Positions 40,598 through 51,964 of a DNA stretch of 64,000 nt are shown here, piece by piece. How positions within the stretch are numbered: the stretch's first letter is position 1; each line of letters starts with the position of its first letter. The stretch is from Cyanophora paradoxa. Taxonomy: Eukaryota; Glaucocystophyceae; Cyanophorales; Cyanophoraceae. The notes beneath the pieces were generated by a model, which saw nothing but the letters and a program-made list of their open reading frames with translations, ran no database searches and had not been told where the DNA came from. Location: NCBI GenBank assembly GCA_004431415.1, contig QPMI01000477.1, forward strand, positions 248,001-312,000. The letters are read 5' to 3'. The translations under genes were made by a program, and so were the position numbers.

Positions 40598-43500
40598 TTA
40601 TACTGTGACATTTTTAATTTGGTCTATTTGACTTTGGAGATTTTCACATGTTTGTGTTAAATATTTGCATTTCTGGGATAATTCCTTTACAGCTTCTATG
40701 AGAACTGGAATTAAACCGGTGTATTCGAGAGCTAAGTAGCCATCGTCTTGTTTTGCTCTCACAACTTCTGGTATTACCTGTTGCACATCTTGCGCAATTA
40801 AACCTAATCTTGTTCCATCTTTTTCACTTCCGATTCGTTTAAAACTCACTCCTTCTAATTTCTCTATTGCTGAAAGAGCGCCAGTTATCTTTTTAATATC
40901 GGTTTTGTATCTTCTATCGCTACCTTGTCCGAGATAGTTTCTAACCCACATGTATCCATCATCATTTATAAATGCTACATGTGTATCCCACGTATTTCTA
41001 AATTCTACTACTGTTGTTGCATGTCCTCTAATATATGTAGTTGATGCTGAACCGAAATATATTCTTGAATAACCTTCACTTGAAGTAATCCAAGTTCCGG
41101 TTGCCCAAGTTGTGCGTTCATCTTTACTAAAAACGTTATCCCAACTTATAAAACCATTTGCTGGGGCTGTTCTTCCTTTTTCTTTTGTCCATCCAATCAT
41201 ACCAATATGACATCTCCCTTTTCTTGCAACAAATCTTACATGGGAGAATGTATCACAATGGAAAGAAGTCCATGTTAAGCCATCATGCCAATCTGAATCG
41301 TAATTATTTGAAACGGCTTGGTAGCAATTCACCCTCATAATGTGATGCCACCTCCCATTTCGATAACCTCCAATATCAAAATATCTGCAATTTGTCCAAC
41401 ACATATACTGAACATGACATGTTTTCATATTGGCTGGGACTTCAATTTGCGCCCAACCACCATCTGTTTCATCGCCTGAAATGTTACTATAAAATCCATC
41501 GACTGGATTTGTGTAGGTTGGTGTCCAACCTGTTGTCCAAGATCCACTAAATGATAAGCTGTAAGAACCTGTTCCACTCCAAGTATCAAAACCTGTAATG
41601 TTTCCTATCGAATTAGTCACATTTGTTAATGTAAGCATAGAAGGTTTACTATAAACATTATCCCAGTGGATAAAACCTGTGTGACCACCATAACTGGATC
41701 CATTCCATACTTTCATAAAACTAATACCCATAATGTGAACCCTTCCAACTTTTGCATAAATCCGAATGCGAATAAAACGATTTCCAAGATGGATTTGAAC
41801 ATTATTTACACCACTATGGTTACCATCTGCTGAGGTGCTATATGGGTTGTAACTGTTGACAGTTGTAATATAAATACCATTTCCTTGTCGATTAATTCCC
41901 CAAATCTCAAACAATCGACAGTTCCCCCAAGGTAAATATGTTAAATATGCTGTTCCTGTGTGTAAACCATCGGGTATATTGTATTCTATCCAAGCGGAAG
42001 AAGTTTGGTCATCAACTTCATTATTAAATGCATACCCACCATAATTATAATATGGATCCCATGATGATCCATACCCGAAATTCCAACCAGAAGAATAATT
42101 ATATGGAGAACTACCTGCAACTGAGGCATCTCCTGTGTGAAACTTTGGAACAGCATTACCATTTATTTGGAGATTTGTAGTAGCATTTATAGTGGTTGCT
42201 GTAATGGTATTATTTACCCAAAGGTTACCATTGTCATAAGATTTTAATAATGCTGTATCTCCTGAGTTTCTAAATTCGATAGAGACACCTTCACCATTCC
42301 CATACCCTCGAATATATGTTGTATTCCCACTACCAAACCAAAACCTTGGAATATTATCTGTTGATTTGTGCCAGTCCACAGAGTTCACTGTCAATAGATC
42401 ACCTAAAACGTTAGGGACTTCTGCCTTTGTTGCATAAGTGCCTGCAAAATCAGGTTTACTAAATACATTATCCCAAGAGATCATGCCCAATTCATTATCT
42501 GTTGCTCTCTGTCTGCTCCACCCAAAAACACCTGTGAGATGAATGCGACCTTTTCGACCTTGAACATAAATATATTTGTAAAACTCGCAATTGATAGAGA
42601 CAAACAAGATTGTATTATGTGTTCCATCCTGATTCACCTGTTGAATTCCCTGATAGGCATTTACTCGTTTTAAGAAATGTTGATATCCATTAGTTGTTTG
42701 CCCATAGATATCGAAATATCTGCAATTATACCAAGGCATGTGCTGGATATAAAATGATTTCATACCTGTGGGAATGAGCCATCTCATCCAACAACCACTG
42801 CAATCTTCATCGTTTTGTGGTGTGGTGTAGCAACCATTTTGCCCTGTTCTTGATGCCCATGTAACAGTCCAGTTATCTGGAGATCTGTCTGTCGAAATAA
42901 CATCTAATTGGTCGAAATCATAACCTTTTGGTATTGTGGTTCCCCCAATTTGTAGAGTGGTAGCATTCACAGTTCCATTAACAGTTCCACCTGTAAGAGG
43001 TAAATAATTCCCAAGAGCTGCTGTCAACTCTGCATCTGTTGCATAGCTATTTAAACTGGCTGAGGTCAGATATCCTTTATTGTTAAGGTAATCATCTGTC
43101 ACTACTCCTGAAAGGGTGGTATTGTGTAAGTTCTTTGCTGCCATCCTCTGATTGACTTCTAAGGCTCCACCTGATGTCGTTTTAATCCAAGCAATCTCGC
43201 ATTTTCCATGATCATCTGTGGGTTGTCCCGCAACAGGAAGGTAGTTTACAACTTTCTCCCTTGTGAACACAATTTTAGGTCTTGCTCCATCATATGCGCT
43301 TTGATCTGTAACGTTTATTTGAATAGCTGCTGAAAAATCGGCTACTTGTCCTGTTTCACCTGGGTGATAATTTGTAACATAGATACTGGGGAAAGTATCA
43401 TTAACACCCACATTAAAATCGCCATCATAAACTCCATTTACAATTGGATCCCTGGGTAATCTTACTGCAAGAGTTCCCACCATTGGAGTGCCTGTTTGAC

Positions 43501-46107
43501 CTGTAAAAGTCCCATTGAGACTAACATAATGATCATTCAAATACAATCTTTCAGGTGTATTACTCGATTGGTAAAGTGTGACTCCATTGAAAACATTTCC
43601 GATTGCATTCAACTGTGCAAACACTGGTTGTTGATCGATTTCACTCCAAGGGTGTCTGTGATTGCAGTTGGTGATCTGGGAATAATCATGACTGTGTGGA
43701 TCAGGTGGAAAGGTTAATGGTGGATTTGTTATATGCTCCCATAAATGCTCATGAGAACTCGGTGGGAAGGTTAATGGTGGATTTGTTATATGCTCCCATA
43801 AATGCTCATGTGCAAAATCTGTTATTTCATCTTTTGTGTGGGTGTGGTTATCGATCCAACCTAAAACTACATTGGATGTAGGATGATTTGGTAGATTTGC
43901 TTCAATATTCACAGTCAAATAGTCAACTTCTAGATTACTCCCGTAAATATTACTTGCCCATAGGTTACTTGTGAAAATGTTACTTGTATAAAGGTTACTG
44001 GTGTAGATATTGGAAGTGACTGTAAGATTTGTGTCATTTTTGATCACAAAAAGAGAAAGAATATTTGTGAGTTCACCTTCATCAATATATCCTTGCTCTT
44101 CTAAATAATCCTCTGTGACTACTCTCGAAATATTTTCATTGTGTATGTTTTTTGCAGCCATTCTTTGATTGGCTTCCAGAACCCCACCATAATCTGTTTT
44201 AATCCATGCAAGCTCTGCCCTTCCATAATTATCATTTGCAGTTCCCACTATGGGAATGTAGGAATACTTATCTCGACTGAAAACTATCATTGGTCTTGAG
44301 CCATCTAAGCTGCTTACATCTGCTACATGAACCTGTATAGCAGAGTTGTAATTTTGGTAGGTTGCTGGGTCTGTTGGGACTCTGAATGTATCTGTGGGAA
44401 TGTCAGCCTCCATGTAGCTTGACACAAAGATATTTGGTATGGTTGCTCCTGGTGGTGGTGGGGTTTCAAAAGAGCCTGGTAATGTCCTAATATGAAGTGG
44501 TCCTCTCATAGCTGAATTTGCAAGTGTCCCATTCACATGTACATAGTGTTCATTCAAAAAGATTCTTTCAGGGATATTACAAGTCTGGTAAAGAGAAACC
44601 CCCAAGTTATCAAGAGGCTCCACCTTTGCGAATTCTGGTTGGTCATTGATCTCATCCCAAATATGTTCATGTTTGCTTGGTGGGAACTCAGTTGGAATCC
44701 CATCAATTTCACCCCAATCATGCCTGTGATCTTCTGGTGGATACTTCTGAGGTTTGCCTAAGATCTCATCCCAATCATGATTGTGATCCTCTGGGGATAC
44801 TTTGCAGGTTTATTATTAATTTGTTCATAATCAGGAAAGAACTCCCAGATCTCAGGTCGAAATCCATCTGGTAATAATTCCTCATGGGGTTCATAAGGTT
44901 GCTCATAATCAACAGCTGGTGGATCATGCCCATCTGGCAAATACTCCTCATCAGGTTCATAGTTCTGCTCATACTCAAACTCTTGGGGATCTAAGCCATC
45001 TGGTAGTATCTCCTCCTCATTGGGGTCAAACTGATCATATTCATATTCTTGTGGGTCAAAACCATCTGGTAAATATTCTTCCTCATCTGGAACGAATTGA
45101 TATTCATCAAGCTCTAATATATCGACTTCAGGAGGTAAATACTGCTCATCTATTTGCTTTCTGGGTTCAATTATAGGTTTATTGCGAACTTGCTCCCAAC
45201 TAACAATATGCTGCCCAAAGGCTACATCTTCAGTTGCTGTGTATTCTCTTCCAGGCTGTTTCTTTGGTGTTAGATCGGGTGGGCCATTGGGAAATGGAAT
45301 AGGGAATGGGACAGTAGGTCCATTGGGACCATAATGCTCAATGATTTCCCTTAGAGTTTTCTCACTAACAAGCTTCTCTCCATTTGCATACACATTGCTG
45401 CCATGGATATTTCGCCATTGCCTGGTTCGAATTCCAAGGTCTTTCACATTGCTATACAAAGGCAAAAGGTGCCTATCCATTTCGACTAAATCAGGATGCA
45501 AATGGATTGCTACTGGTTGACTGGGGCTACTGTTGATTGTAATTGATGGCTTTTTTTGATGGACATCTTTTGGAGTAAAGAACCCAAAAGGCTCATTTCT
45601 TGCAAAGTCATATGTAATATCCTTGGGGTAGACATCATTTGTGTAGGAGACCTGATTTGTATTGGCAATGGGACCCACTTGCAATACTTGGGGGACCTCT
45701 GCTTTTGGAGTGCTGCCCTCATTGTAAATTCGCAAACCTGTGTTCTGTTTGCCCTGCTCATCTTGAACATTGAAAACCAAACGACCACTATCAAACCTGG
45801 AAGGTATATCTGGATGGGTGCCACTGGTTTTCAGTTTCCTAGGTCTCCTTCTTGTTGCTTTGATCTCTGCAACTTGGTTGGCTTTCACATTACCCAAACT
45901 AAAGGCTACACTGACATCCTCTTTATCTGGATCAGTTTGATTCACAGATAAAGCATGCTCCCTTGATTGAGTCTTTGATGAATTATCAGAGCTGTGGTCA
46001 ATTGAAACTGAACCCTTTACTTTAATATTATCAAAGTTCACATGCTTGGTGCTGCTTGCATTATCATCTTGAATGGTTTCTAGATTGGGTGGGTAATTGA
46101 AGCTCAT
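40598..46107 (-). pseudogene. Giant fibre with C-terminal S74 chaperone, one frameshift
   Basis: One gene of about 1800 codons broken by a single-base deletion near 44793-44796. Frame 1 (46107 to 44758) ends in DYEQINNKPAKYP; frame 2 (to 40598) resumes in the same repeat type. N-terminal part: acidic repeats of EYLPDG-type (about 44830-45130), then W-x-x-I-x-x-x-P / FPP-x-x-H-x-H tail-fibre repeats. Then two copies of a module with LYQ-x-x-N-x-PER, AWIKT and NQRMAAKN, and three copies of a domain of about 150 residues, each with a C-R-x-F-(D/E)-I strand and the end motif WDNV(F/Y)SK. The last 107 residues (about 40601-40921) are the peptidase S74 intramolecular chaperone (DRRYKTDIKKI, LGLIAQDVQQVIPEVV, LEYTGLIPVLIEAVKEL). 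S74 domains trimerise phage and viral fibres and then cleave themselves off. It should bind a host receptor. Frame 2 has no other disruption. Confidence 0.85.
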
Positions 46108-46150
46108 GGCTTTTACTATATGGATTTATAAAATTCCTGATAAGTAAAAG

Positions 46151-47707
46151 ATGCCTCTCAAAGTAGTTCTCAGTTTGTCAGGGGGAGGTGCAAGGGGCAT
46201 TATCATAACCAGGCTGCTCAAAGAAATCGAAAATCGAACTGGCAGGAGAATAATCGATCTTGTGGATCTTGTGAGTGGAACTTCCACTGGTGGGATCATT
46301 GCAATCGGTTTGAATATAAGGCATCCTGATAAACCAGGTGAACCTAAACTCACAGCAAACGATTTACACAATATTTACCTAACTCAACTGCCCTTGATTT
46401 TCGCAAATCCTCGAAATATAATCGAAAATGCCCTTTTTAATACAAAGTATGATGTGGGACCCTTGGAGACTGCAATCAATTCAGTTACTGGTGAATCACT
46501 AATACAGGATTCCCTAAAGGACATTGTAATCACATCCTTTGATACTCAGAATATGAAACCAATATTTATCACAAATGATAACAATTACAACTTTATGCCT
46601 TGTAAGATTGCTGCTAGGGCTACCTCTGCTGCTCCTACATATTTCTCTCCTGTAAGCATTGTTGATTTCAATCGGGGAGTATTTGTCTGTCTCATTGATG
46701 GTGCCATTTCGGGAAACAATAATCCCAGTGTGTGTGGTTACAGCCATGCAAAGAAGATTTACAGTGATGATGATGATATTATAGTAATAAGTATCTCTTG
46801 TGGTGAGGTGGACCCACATTTAGAGTCTGATTATGTGGGTTATGCTTATGAGACTGTGAACAGCTGGGGCATTCTCTCATGGATTGCCTCAACAGATGGA
46901 AGCCCATTGATTAACATGCTCATGGCTGCAAGTGAGCTTTCTGCCCTTGATAAGATGGAGGAGTTGTTACCCTACAACTATGATCAGGATTATGGGAGAT
47001 ATTACAGGCTATCAGTACCTCTTCCAAATCACATAGTAAGCTCCCTGGATGACACATCTAAAATCCCAGACATGCTTTCCTTCACTGAAACTTACATAGC
47101 AGCAAACAATGATATGATTAATAAGCTTTGCAGCCTTTTAGTAGCAAACTATGAACTAAAGAACCCTACAAAGGCTTACATTTCATCCACTCTCACTACA
47201 TCACCACCTTTGGATGCTAATTGGTATCAGCTTGCAGATGATGCCTTCACTGCCTCATCCTCTGTGACTGGTAAAGAGCCTTTCATGGCTAGACCTTCAG
47301 CATTTGGCTGGGAAGCTGGAGCCTATGCTCCTGAGCAGATATGGGAAACCCCCACTGAATACCTTCAAGTTGCTTTTCCATATACTTTTGAACTCTCTTC
47401 TGTGATTGCCTATGGATCAGGGGACACCAATGCTTTTATTAAGACTTTCAATGTGGCAACATCCACTGATGGGATCAACTGGTCTTTTATTCGATCAGAT
47501 GGGCAAAACAAAATATATGTCTGTGAGAACATTAACAATGCTCACAACTCAGGTGATGTGGCTCTATTGAGTGGATTTCCTCTCAGCATCAAGGATGCTT
47601 TTTACATAGGTTATTCTCTGAGAATAAGGTATATTCGCATTTATCCCCTTGTGTATGTGAATGCTCCCACAATGAGAGTTGACTTTACAGGTGCCTTTAT
47701 TCGATAA
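46151..47707 (+). CDS. Patatin-like phospholipase fused to a discoidin-like domain
   Basis: A 518-residue protein. Residues 1 to about 300 are a patatin phospholipase: oxyanion loop GGGARG (11-16), nucleophile GTSTG with Ser45, ATSAAPTYF, and the dyad Asp in DGA (183-185). The C-terminal part (about 355-518) reads as an F5/8 type C (discoidin) lectin domain: WYQLADDAFTASS, AYAPEQIW...YLQVAFP, FNVATSTDGINW, and the end strand YIRIYPLVYVNAPTMRVDF. Patatins cut acyl chains from phospholipids; the lectin domain would anchor it to membrane lipid or glycan. A role in entry or membrane escape is inference. Divergent from the fibre gene; its last 11 bp overlap the minor capsid gene on the other strand. 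Intact. Confidence 0.88.
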   Translation: MPLKVVLSLSGGGARGIIITRLLKEIENRTGRRIIDLVDLVSGTSTGGIIAIGLNIRHPDKPGEPKLTANDLHNIYLTQLPLIFANPRNIIENALFNTKYDVGPLETAINSVTGESLIQDSLKDIVITSFDTQNMKPIFITNDNNYNFMPCKIAARATSAAPTYFSPVSIVDFNRGVFVCLIDGAISGNNNPSVCGYSHAKKIYSDDDDIIVISISCGEVDPHLESDYVGYAYETVNSWGILSWIASTDGSPLINMLMAASELSALDKMEELLPYNYDQDYGRYYRLSVPLPNHIVSSLDDTSKIPDMLSFTETYIAANNDMINKLCSLLVANYELKNPTKAYISSTLTTSPPLDANWYQLADDAFTASSSVTGKEPFMARPSAFGWEAGAYAPEQIWETPTEYLQVAFPYTFELSSVIAYGSGDTNAFIKTFNVATSTDGINWSFIRSDGQNKIYVCENINNAHNSGDVALLSGFPLSIKDAFYIGYSLRIRYIRIYPLVYVNAPTMRVDFTGAFIR

Positions 47708-48628
47708 ACTCCAACTGAAAAGAATTATCGATTCCATTCATATCAATCAGTTCACCAAAGTAATCTTTAAATTCAACTGTGAGTTCCCTTATCACCAGGT
47801 TTCTGTCATTTATTTGAATAAATTCGGCATGCTCACCACTATGGTAAACATAGCCACCTATATCTTTACTCAATTGCAATCTAAGGATTGCCCCCTGGTT
47901 ATGTGGTTGCGATTTCGGAACTATATTGTGTCTGCTGGCAAAAGGGGCTAGCTCTTTAATATGCATGTACAGATACTGCTCAGCATTCATATCAGACATC
48001 TTCCTGCTGTCAAAATAATATTGCAAGGGCTTAGAGGAGAGTCTGGGTCCTGAGAAGGTGATTCCCCATGCTGGGTGATCAGGTGTAATAGGTTTGCCAT
48101 CATACTTTAAAAGGTTCTCAGGTCGATAGGGAGATCCACCAACAGGAGGAGTGCTATAATACCCAGTGGTGTATTCAGTAGAACTTACACCCAAAAGCTT
48201 TCCTATTCTCTGGTTGCTTGCAATAAAACGAAACTCATGGTTACTGTAAAACTCCACTTTATAGGTTGTTGGGTTGTAGAATATCTTGAACTCAAAAGCT
48301 ACTGTTTTGCCTGCAATAGTTTGGAAGCTTGAATAGTTCAGCCCATAATTATAAGGGTGTGTGACCCCAAAATGACCCTGATTGATGTAGCCACTGGGAA
48401 GGGATACACTTGTTGTGTGATCACTTGGTTATATGAACCATCTTGGTAATTAAACTGAACTGTTAGATGATCAGTTCCCACACTGTTATAGATACTGTTT
48501 GGAATCTCTGCATAGAGAACCCTACATTCCCTTGGTCTCTCTACTGGAGTTGTGAGGGTGACCCTGTAAGAGTTTTCATTTTGTCCTTGGCTTCTATCCC
48601 TGCTATCAATATTAACGAGCCGGTTCAT
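47697..48628 (-). pseudogene. E2 minor capsid protein 1, one frameshift
   Basis: Starts at the ATG at 48628 with NIDSRDR (residues 6-12), TLTTPVERPRECRV and EIPNSIYN, the minor capsid signature seen in E1. The frame breaks near 48391-48406 (in CCACTGGGAAGGG) and continues in the second frame to 47697 with beta-rich sequence ending SFQLEFIE. One indel of one base would account for it. Convergent with the patatin gene. Without repair by frameshifting the product would be only about 96 residues. Confidence 0.75.
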
Positions 48629-48658
48629 TTTAATATATAAATATAGATAAAAGAAGAA

Positions 48659-49666
48659 TGCCTGTGGATTACATCGAGGTTAGCTCATTTAATACAATCT
48701 CTGGTGATGGTCCCACATCAAGCTTTGTGGCTAGACTCCCAGTAGTTATGAGAATGTGAGGGCTGTGAGACTGGTCTCAGCCGAATTTTATAACAGTATC
48801 CCTATGGTGAGTGGTGAAACCAAAGCAGGAGATGTGACAGTTGACAATGCATTTAGCATTTATTATTCTGAACAAACTCCTGGAGCTGGAAGCTCAGGAA
48901 TTCCAACAGTTCGCCCAGCTGCTGACTATGAACAATGGAAACAATTCATTATAAGTCGAAACACCCCATCCAAAGCCACCAGCAACTGGTGAATGTAATT
49001 AACTCTAAATTCGAAGGCAGAAATCCCCAACCATCCATTCGCTGCAAATGGGATGAATCACTGAAACGAATTATATTCCACTCAGCAGTACCATTTTACT
49101 TGGCTTTCTCAGTAGCTGTGAACCCAAGCCAACAAACAATCCAAAAGCTGTTGAGTTCAGCTAGACTGCTGGGTCTTGATCCTGGAAGATATGGTAACTC
49201 CCAAATCCAATCACAGGTCTATGATGCTCTCACTGATGGAATCTTTACTGGTGGTCGCGTGAATGGCATTATATCTTCTTTTGAGCCTGAGAAGACCAGG
49301 GACAGTGTTTTGTTTGTGAGAGTAAAGGAGCTGGGTGATCTGGTGCAATGTGGGGATGGTCTTCTGACTGGTTACTTTCACAAAATAGTGGTCCCTGATA
49401 AAGACTATGGTGAGCATGTTGTTTACAATTCAACAGAAGCTCACCCACTTTACAAATACTATAATAAAAAGGTTGGATTATCCACTTTCTCGGTTGATAT
49501 TGTAAATGCTATTAATGAACCAATTGATTTTGAGGGTCAACCTGTTCATCTTACCTTTGAAATTCGCTATGGTGATGAGCCAGCTGGGGACCCAGTTTAT
49601 GAATACTTCAAGATGCGAATGTCACAGCTTCACCCTTCCTATCCAGTTATTACAAACTTCGCATAA
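48659..49666 (+). pseudogene. E2 minor capsid-like protein 2, two frameshifts
   Basis: Begins MPVDYIEVSSFNTISG at 48659 (preceded by AGATAAAAGAAGA). After about 28 codons the frame breaks near 48745, resumes with NVRAVRLVSAEFYNSIPMV (the same V...AEIPN-IYN signature as minor capsid 1), breaks again near 48955-48990, and ends at 49666 with LTFEIRYGDEP and YPVITNFA. Divergent from minor capsid 1 and just upstream of the MCP. Two minor capsid-like genes in one element suggest distinct vertex or penton proteins. Confidence 0.65.
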
Positions 49667-49719
49667 ATTAAGGATCATTGGTAGATTTTTTATGTTGCAG
49701 TATAATAAAAGAGAATATA

Positions 49720-51090
49720 ATGGATATCACTTCCACTCTTCAAAGACTTTCGCTGAAAGAAGCCCTAACAACCCCAGAAGAGGCGAAAGCCTTTTTCCTG
49801 GATAACTCCCTTATGCTTGGTCTCGAATCCAAATCTAAGCCAGTTCTAGTTGTTGTGAATCCCAGCAATACTTTTGAGAATAATGTTGGAAATCGCATTT
49901 CCTTCAAGCTACCTCGCTACAATTTCTGTGGAAAACTCGAACTTGCTTTCGACCTTCCAGCCATCACGTTTGCTGGTGATACTGACCTAGTTCGCAATGG
50001 ATACACTCGCCCAGTTGGTGCTTTAGTTCAGCGACTTGAAATTACCTATGGATCTTACACCTACCATATTCCATCTGATTTCCTTGCTCATTTCCCCCTG
50101 GTCTATTATTCGGAGGATCAACTAGCTAAAAAGAAGCGATCAATGGGCATGGTTCATGGCATCCCTGCTCATGGAACCAACCGCCTTGGTGGCTCATTCT
50201 TTGTTGAAATCCCTGTGCCTTGGCTAAATCACTACCTTCCCCTTGGTGCTTTATCTGGTGAAATGGTTGTTACTGTTTGGTTTAAGGATGCTGGAAAGGG
50301 TTATGTTGAAACTTCCTATGGTGGTCGCTCTCTCCCTGTTGTTGGTGGGACAGTTGCTGATAAGACAGAAGATGATGGTCTTGGTGATACTGCTAATGCC
50401 ACACTTGCCCATGTTGGTCAAAATATCACAACTTTCAGTCTTGGTGCAACAACTCCTGTTATTTCTATTACTTCTCCTCGCCTTTACATGCATGCTATTA
50501 ATGTTTCTGATGAGCTTTTCGCTACTGTCATTGAAAAGGTTAAGACAACTGGCATGGCTATTCCCTCCCTTGATATTGGATTTGTAGATGCTAGTGCTTT
50601 CCCTGCCAAGGGCAATGCCCAACCCAATCGAATTAACCTCTCTCAAATCTCAGGTCTTGTATATGCTCTGCTTGTTTCAGTTCGTGATCATGAAACTGTT
50701 GACAAATCCAATGGCTCCCACAGTGTTCTTAAGACCTATGCCAACTCCAAAGACATCACATTCACAACTGAAATAAATGGTCAGCGACTTTTTGCCACTG
50801 AGCCAATTTCCCTACTCAAAGGTGCTGAGCTAATTGCTGATGCCTTCAAATGCTCTAACATGGATAAGGTTGCTGATCGCTATGTCCTCTCAGGACTCCC
50901 ATTCTGTCTTGATGGAGAAAAGGCAATTCGAAATATTGCCCAGTCTGGTTATGTTGATTTAACAAATTCCTCTTCTTCCTTCCTCACCCTCTACATGCCC
51001 TCAGATAAGGTAATCGATGTTAATGTTCGCGCTCTCATGCATTCGTTTATAATTTTGGACAAGGATGGTTTAAGGCGTATAAATTTGTAG
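49720..51090 (+). CDS. E2 major capsid protein (double jelly-roll type)
   Basis: A 456-residue protein; I chose the ATG at 49720, which follows TATAATAAAAGAGAATATA. It is homologous by eye to the E1 MCP (NSSSS block near the C-terminus, SGLV-x-x-LLVSVRD, LPR turn). Length and the next gene (packaging ATPase) fit polinton-like virus capsid modules. It would form the hexon-like trimers of the icosahedral capsid. No signal peptide, no frameshift, in contrast with neighbouring E2 genes. Confidence 0.87.
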   Translation: MDITSTLQRLSLKEALTTPEEAKAFFLDNSLMLGLESKSKPVLVVVNPSNTFENNVGNRISFKLPRYNFCGKLELAFDLPAITFAGDTDLVRNGYTRPVGALVQRLEITYGSYTYHIPSDFLAHFPLVYYSEDQLAKKKRSMGMVHGIPAHGTNRLGGSFFVEIPVPWLNHYLPLGALSGEMVVTVWFKDAGKGYVETSYGGRSLPVVGGTVADKTEDDGLGDTANATLAHVGQNITTFSLGATTPVISITSPRLYMHAINVSDELFATVIEKVKTTGMAIPSLDIGFVDASAFPAKGNAQPNRINLSQISGLVYALLVSVRDHETVDKSNGSHSVLKTYANSKDITFTTEINGQRLFATEPISLLKGAELIADAFKCSNMDKVADRYVLSGLPFCLDGEKAIRNIAQSGYVDLTNSSSSFLTLYMPSDKVIDVNVRALMHSFIILDKDGLRRINL

Positions 51091-51155
51091 ATTGTTACGA
51101 TATTCAGTCACCATGCATTATTTTTATCTGTATTTATTTAGAAAGATATACAACA

Positions 51156-51886
51156 ATGAATGATTTGGATGAATTTGTGGCTGGTGAAATGATAGAACCA
51201 CCATTTCGAGTCCTAGCAATTGGGAAATCAGCAACTGGTAAATCAGAAGCTGTAAAATATTGGTTGAAGCAGTTGCATGATGCCAAAAAGATTGATGTTG
51301 TATTAGTTGTGAGTGGAACCAGCTTCAATCATTTCTGGATAAAGTTGCAACATTGCAACTGGGAAAATGGGATGCCCCTTACATTGCTAAATTGCTAGAT
51401 GAAAGGCAAGAGAAAATAGAAAAAGGTGAACCTGTTAACCAGTTATGTGTGGTTCTAGATGATTTAATCGATAATGAGATTGTAGACCTAACTCGTGATA
51501 AAATTATTGGCTCTCTGTATTCCAGAGGTCGCCATTCGAAAATATCCATTATCTGCATCACACAAAAGCTAAGGAAAGTCTCTTCGACTATTCGAGTTAA
51601 TTCGGACTATGCTATGTTTTTAAGTGCTGCAAATCGCAAAGAACTGGAAGCCATAGAGGAAGAATACAATATAATGCGAAATAAAGAGGATTTTTACAAG
51701 ATGTTTGAAGAGTATGTTCACTCCTATCAGTATATTATTTGGTCCTCTGCAAACTACTCAGTTAAATACTATGTAGATAAAGCTGAGCTTGTGAAAGATT
51801 TCCCATTTCCTCGCTTCCACAGAAAGCCAAAAAAGAAAGAAGATGAACTGAAACCTCCAGAGAAAGAGGAAGCCCTAAAGAAGTGA
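51156..51886 (+). pseudogene. FtsK/HerA-type genome packaging ATPase, one frameshift
   Basis: Walker A at residues 23-30 (GKSATGKS) in EPPFRVLAIGKSATGKSE; Walker B LCVVLDD at about 51442-51462; then SRGRHSKISIICITQ with the sensor Gln typical of the A32-like packaging ATPases. The frame breaks near 51337 (TTTCTGGATAAAG), a probable single-base loss, and the second frame runs from there to 51886 with a lysine-rich tail (KPKKKEDELKPPEKEE). Total length about 243 codons, normal for the family. It pumps DNA into preformed capsids. Confidence 0.85.
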
Positions 51887-51964
51887 AAAGCCAAGTCCAT
51901 AGCAATAAATTGATGCGATATAAACGCGGTTTATAAAATTATCTCTCATTCTAATAAAGATACA

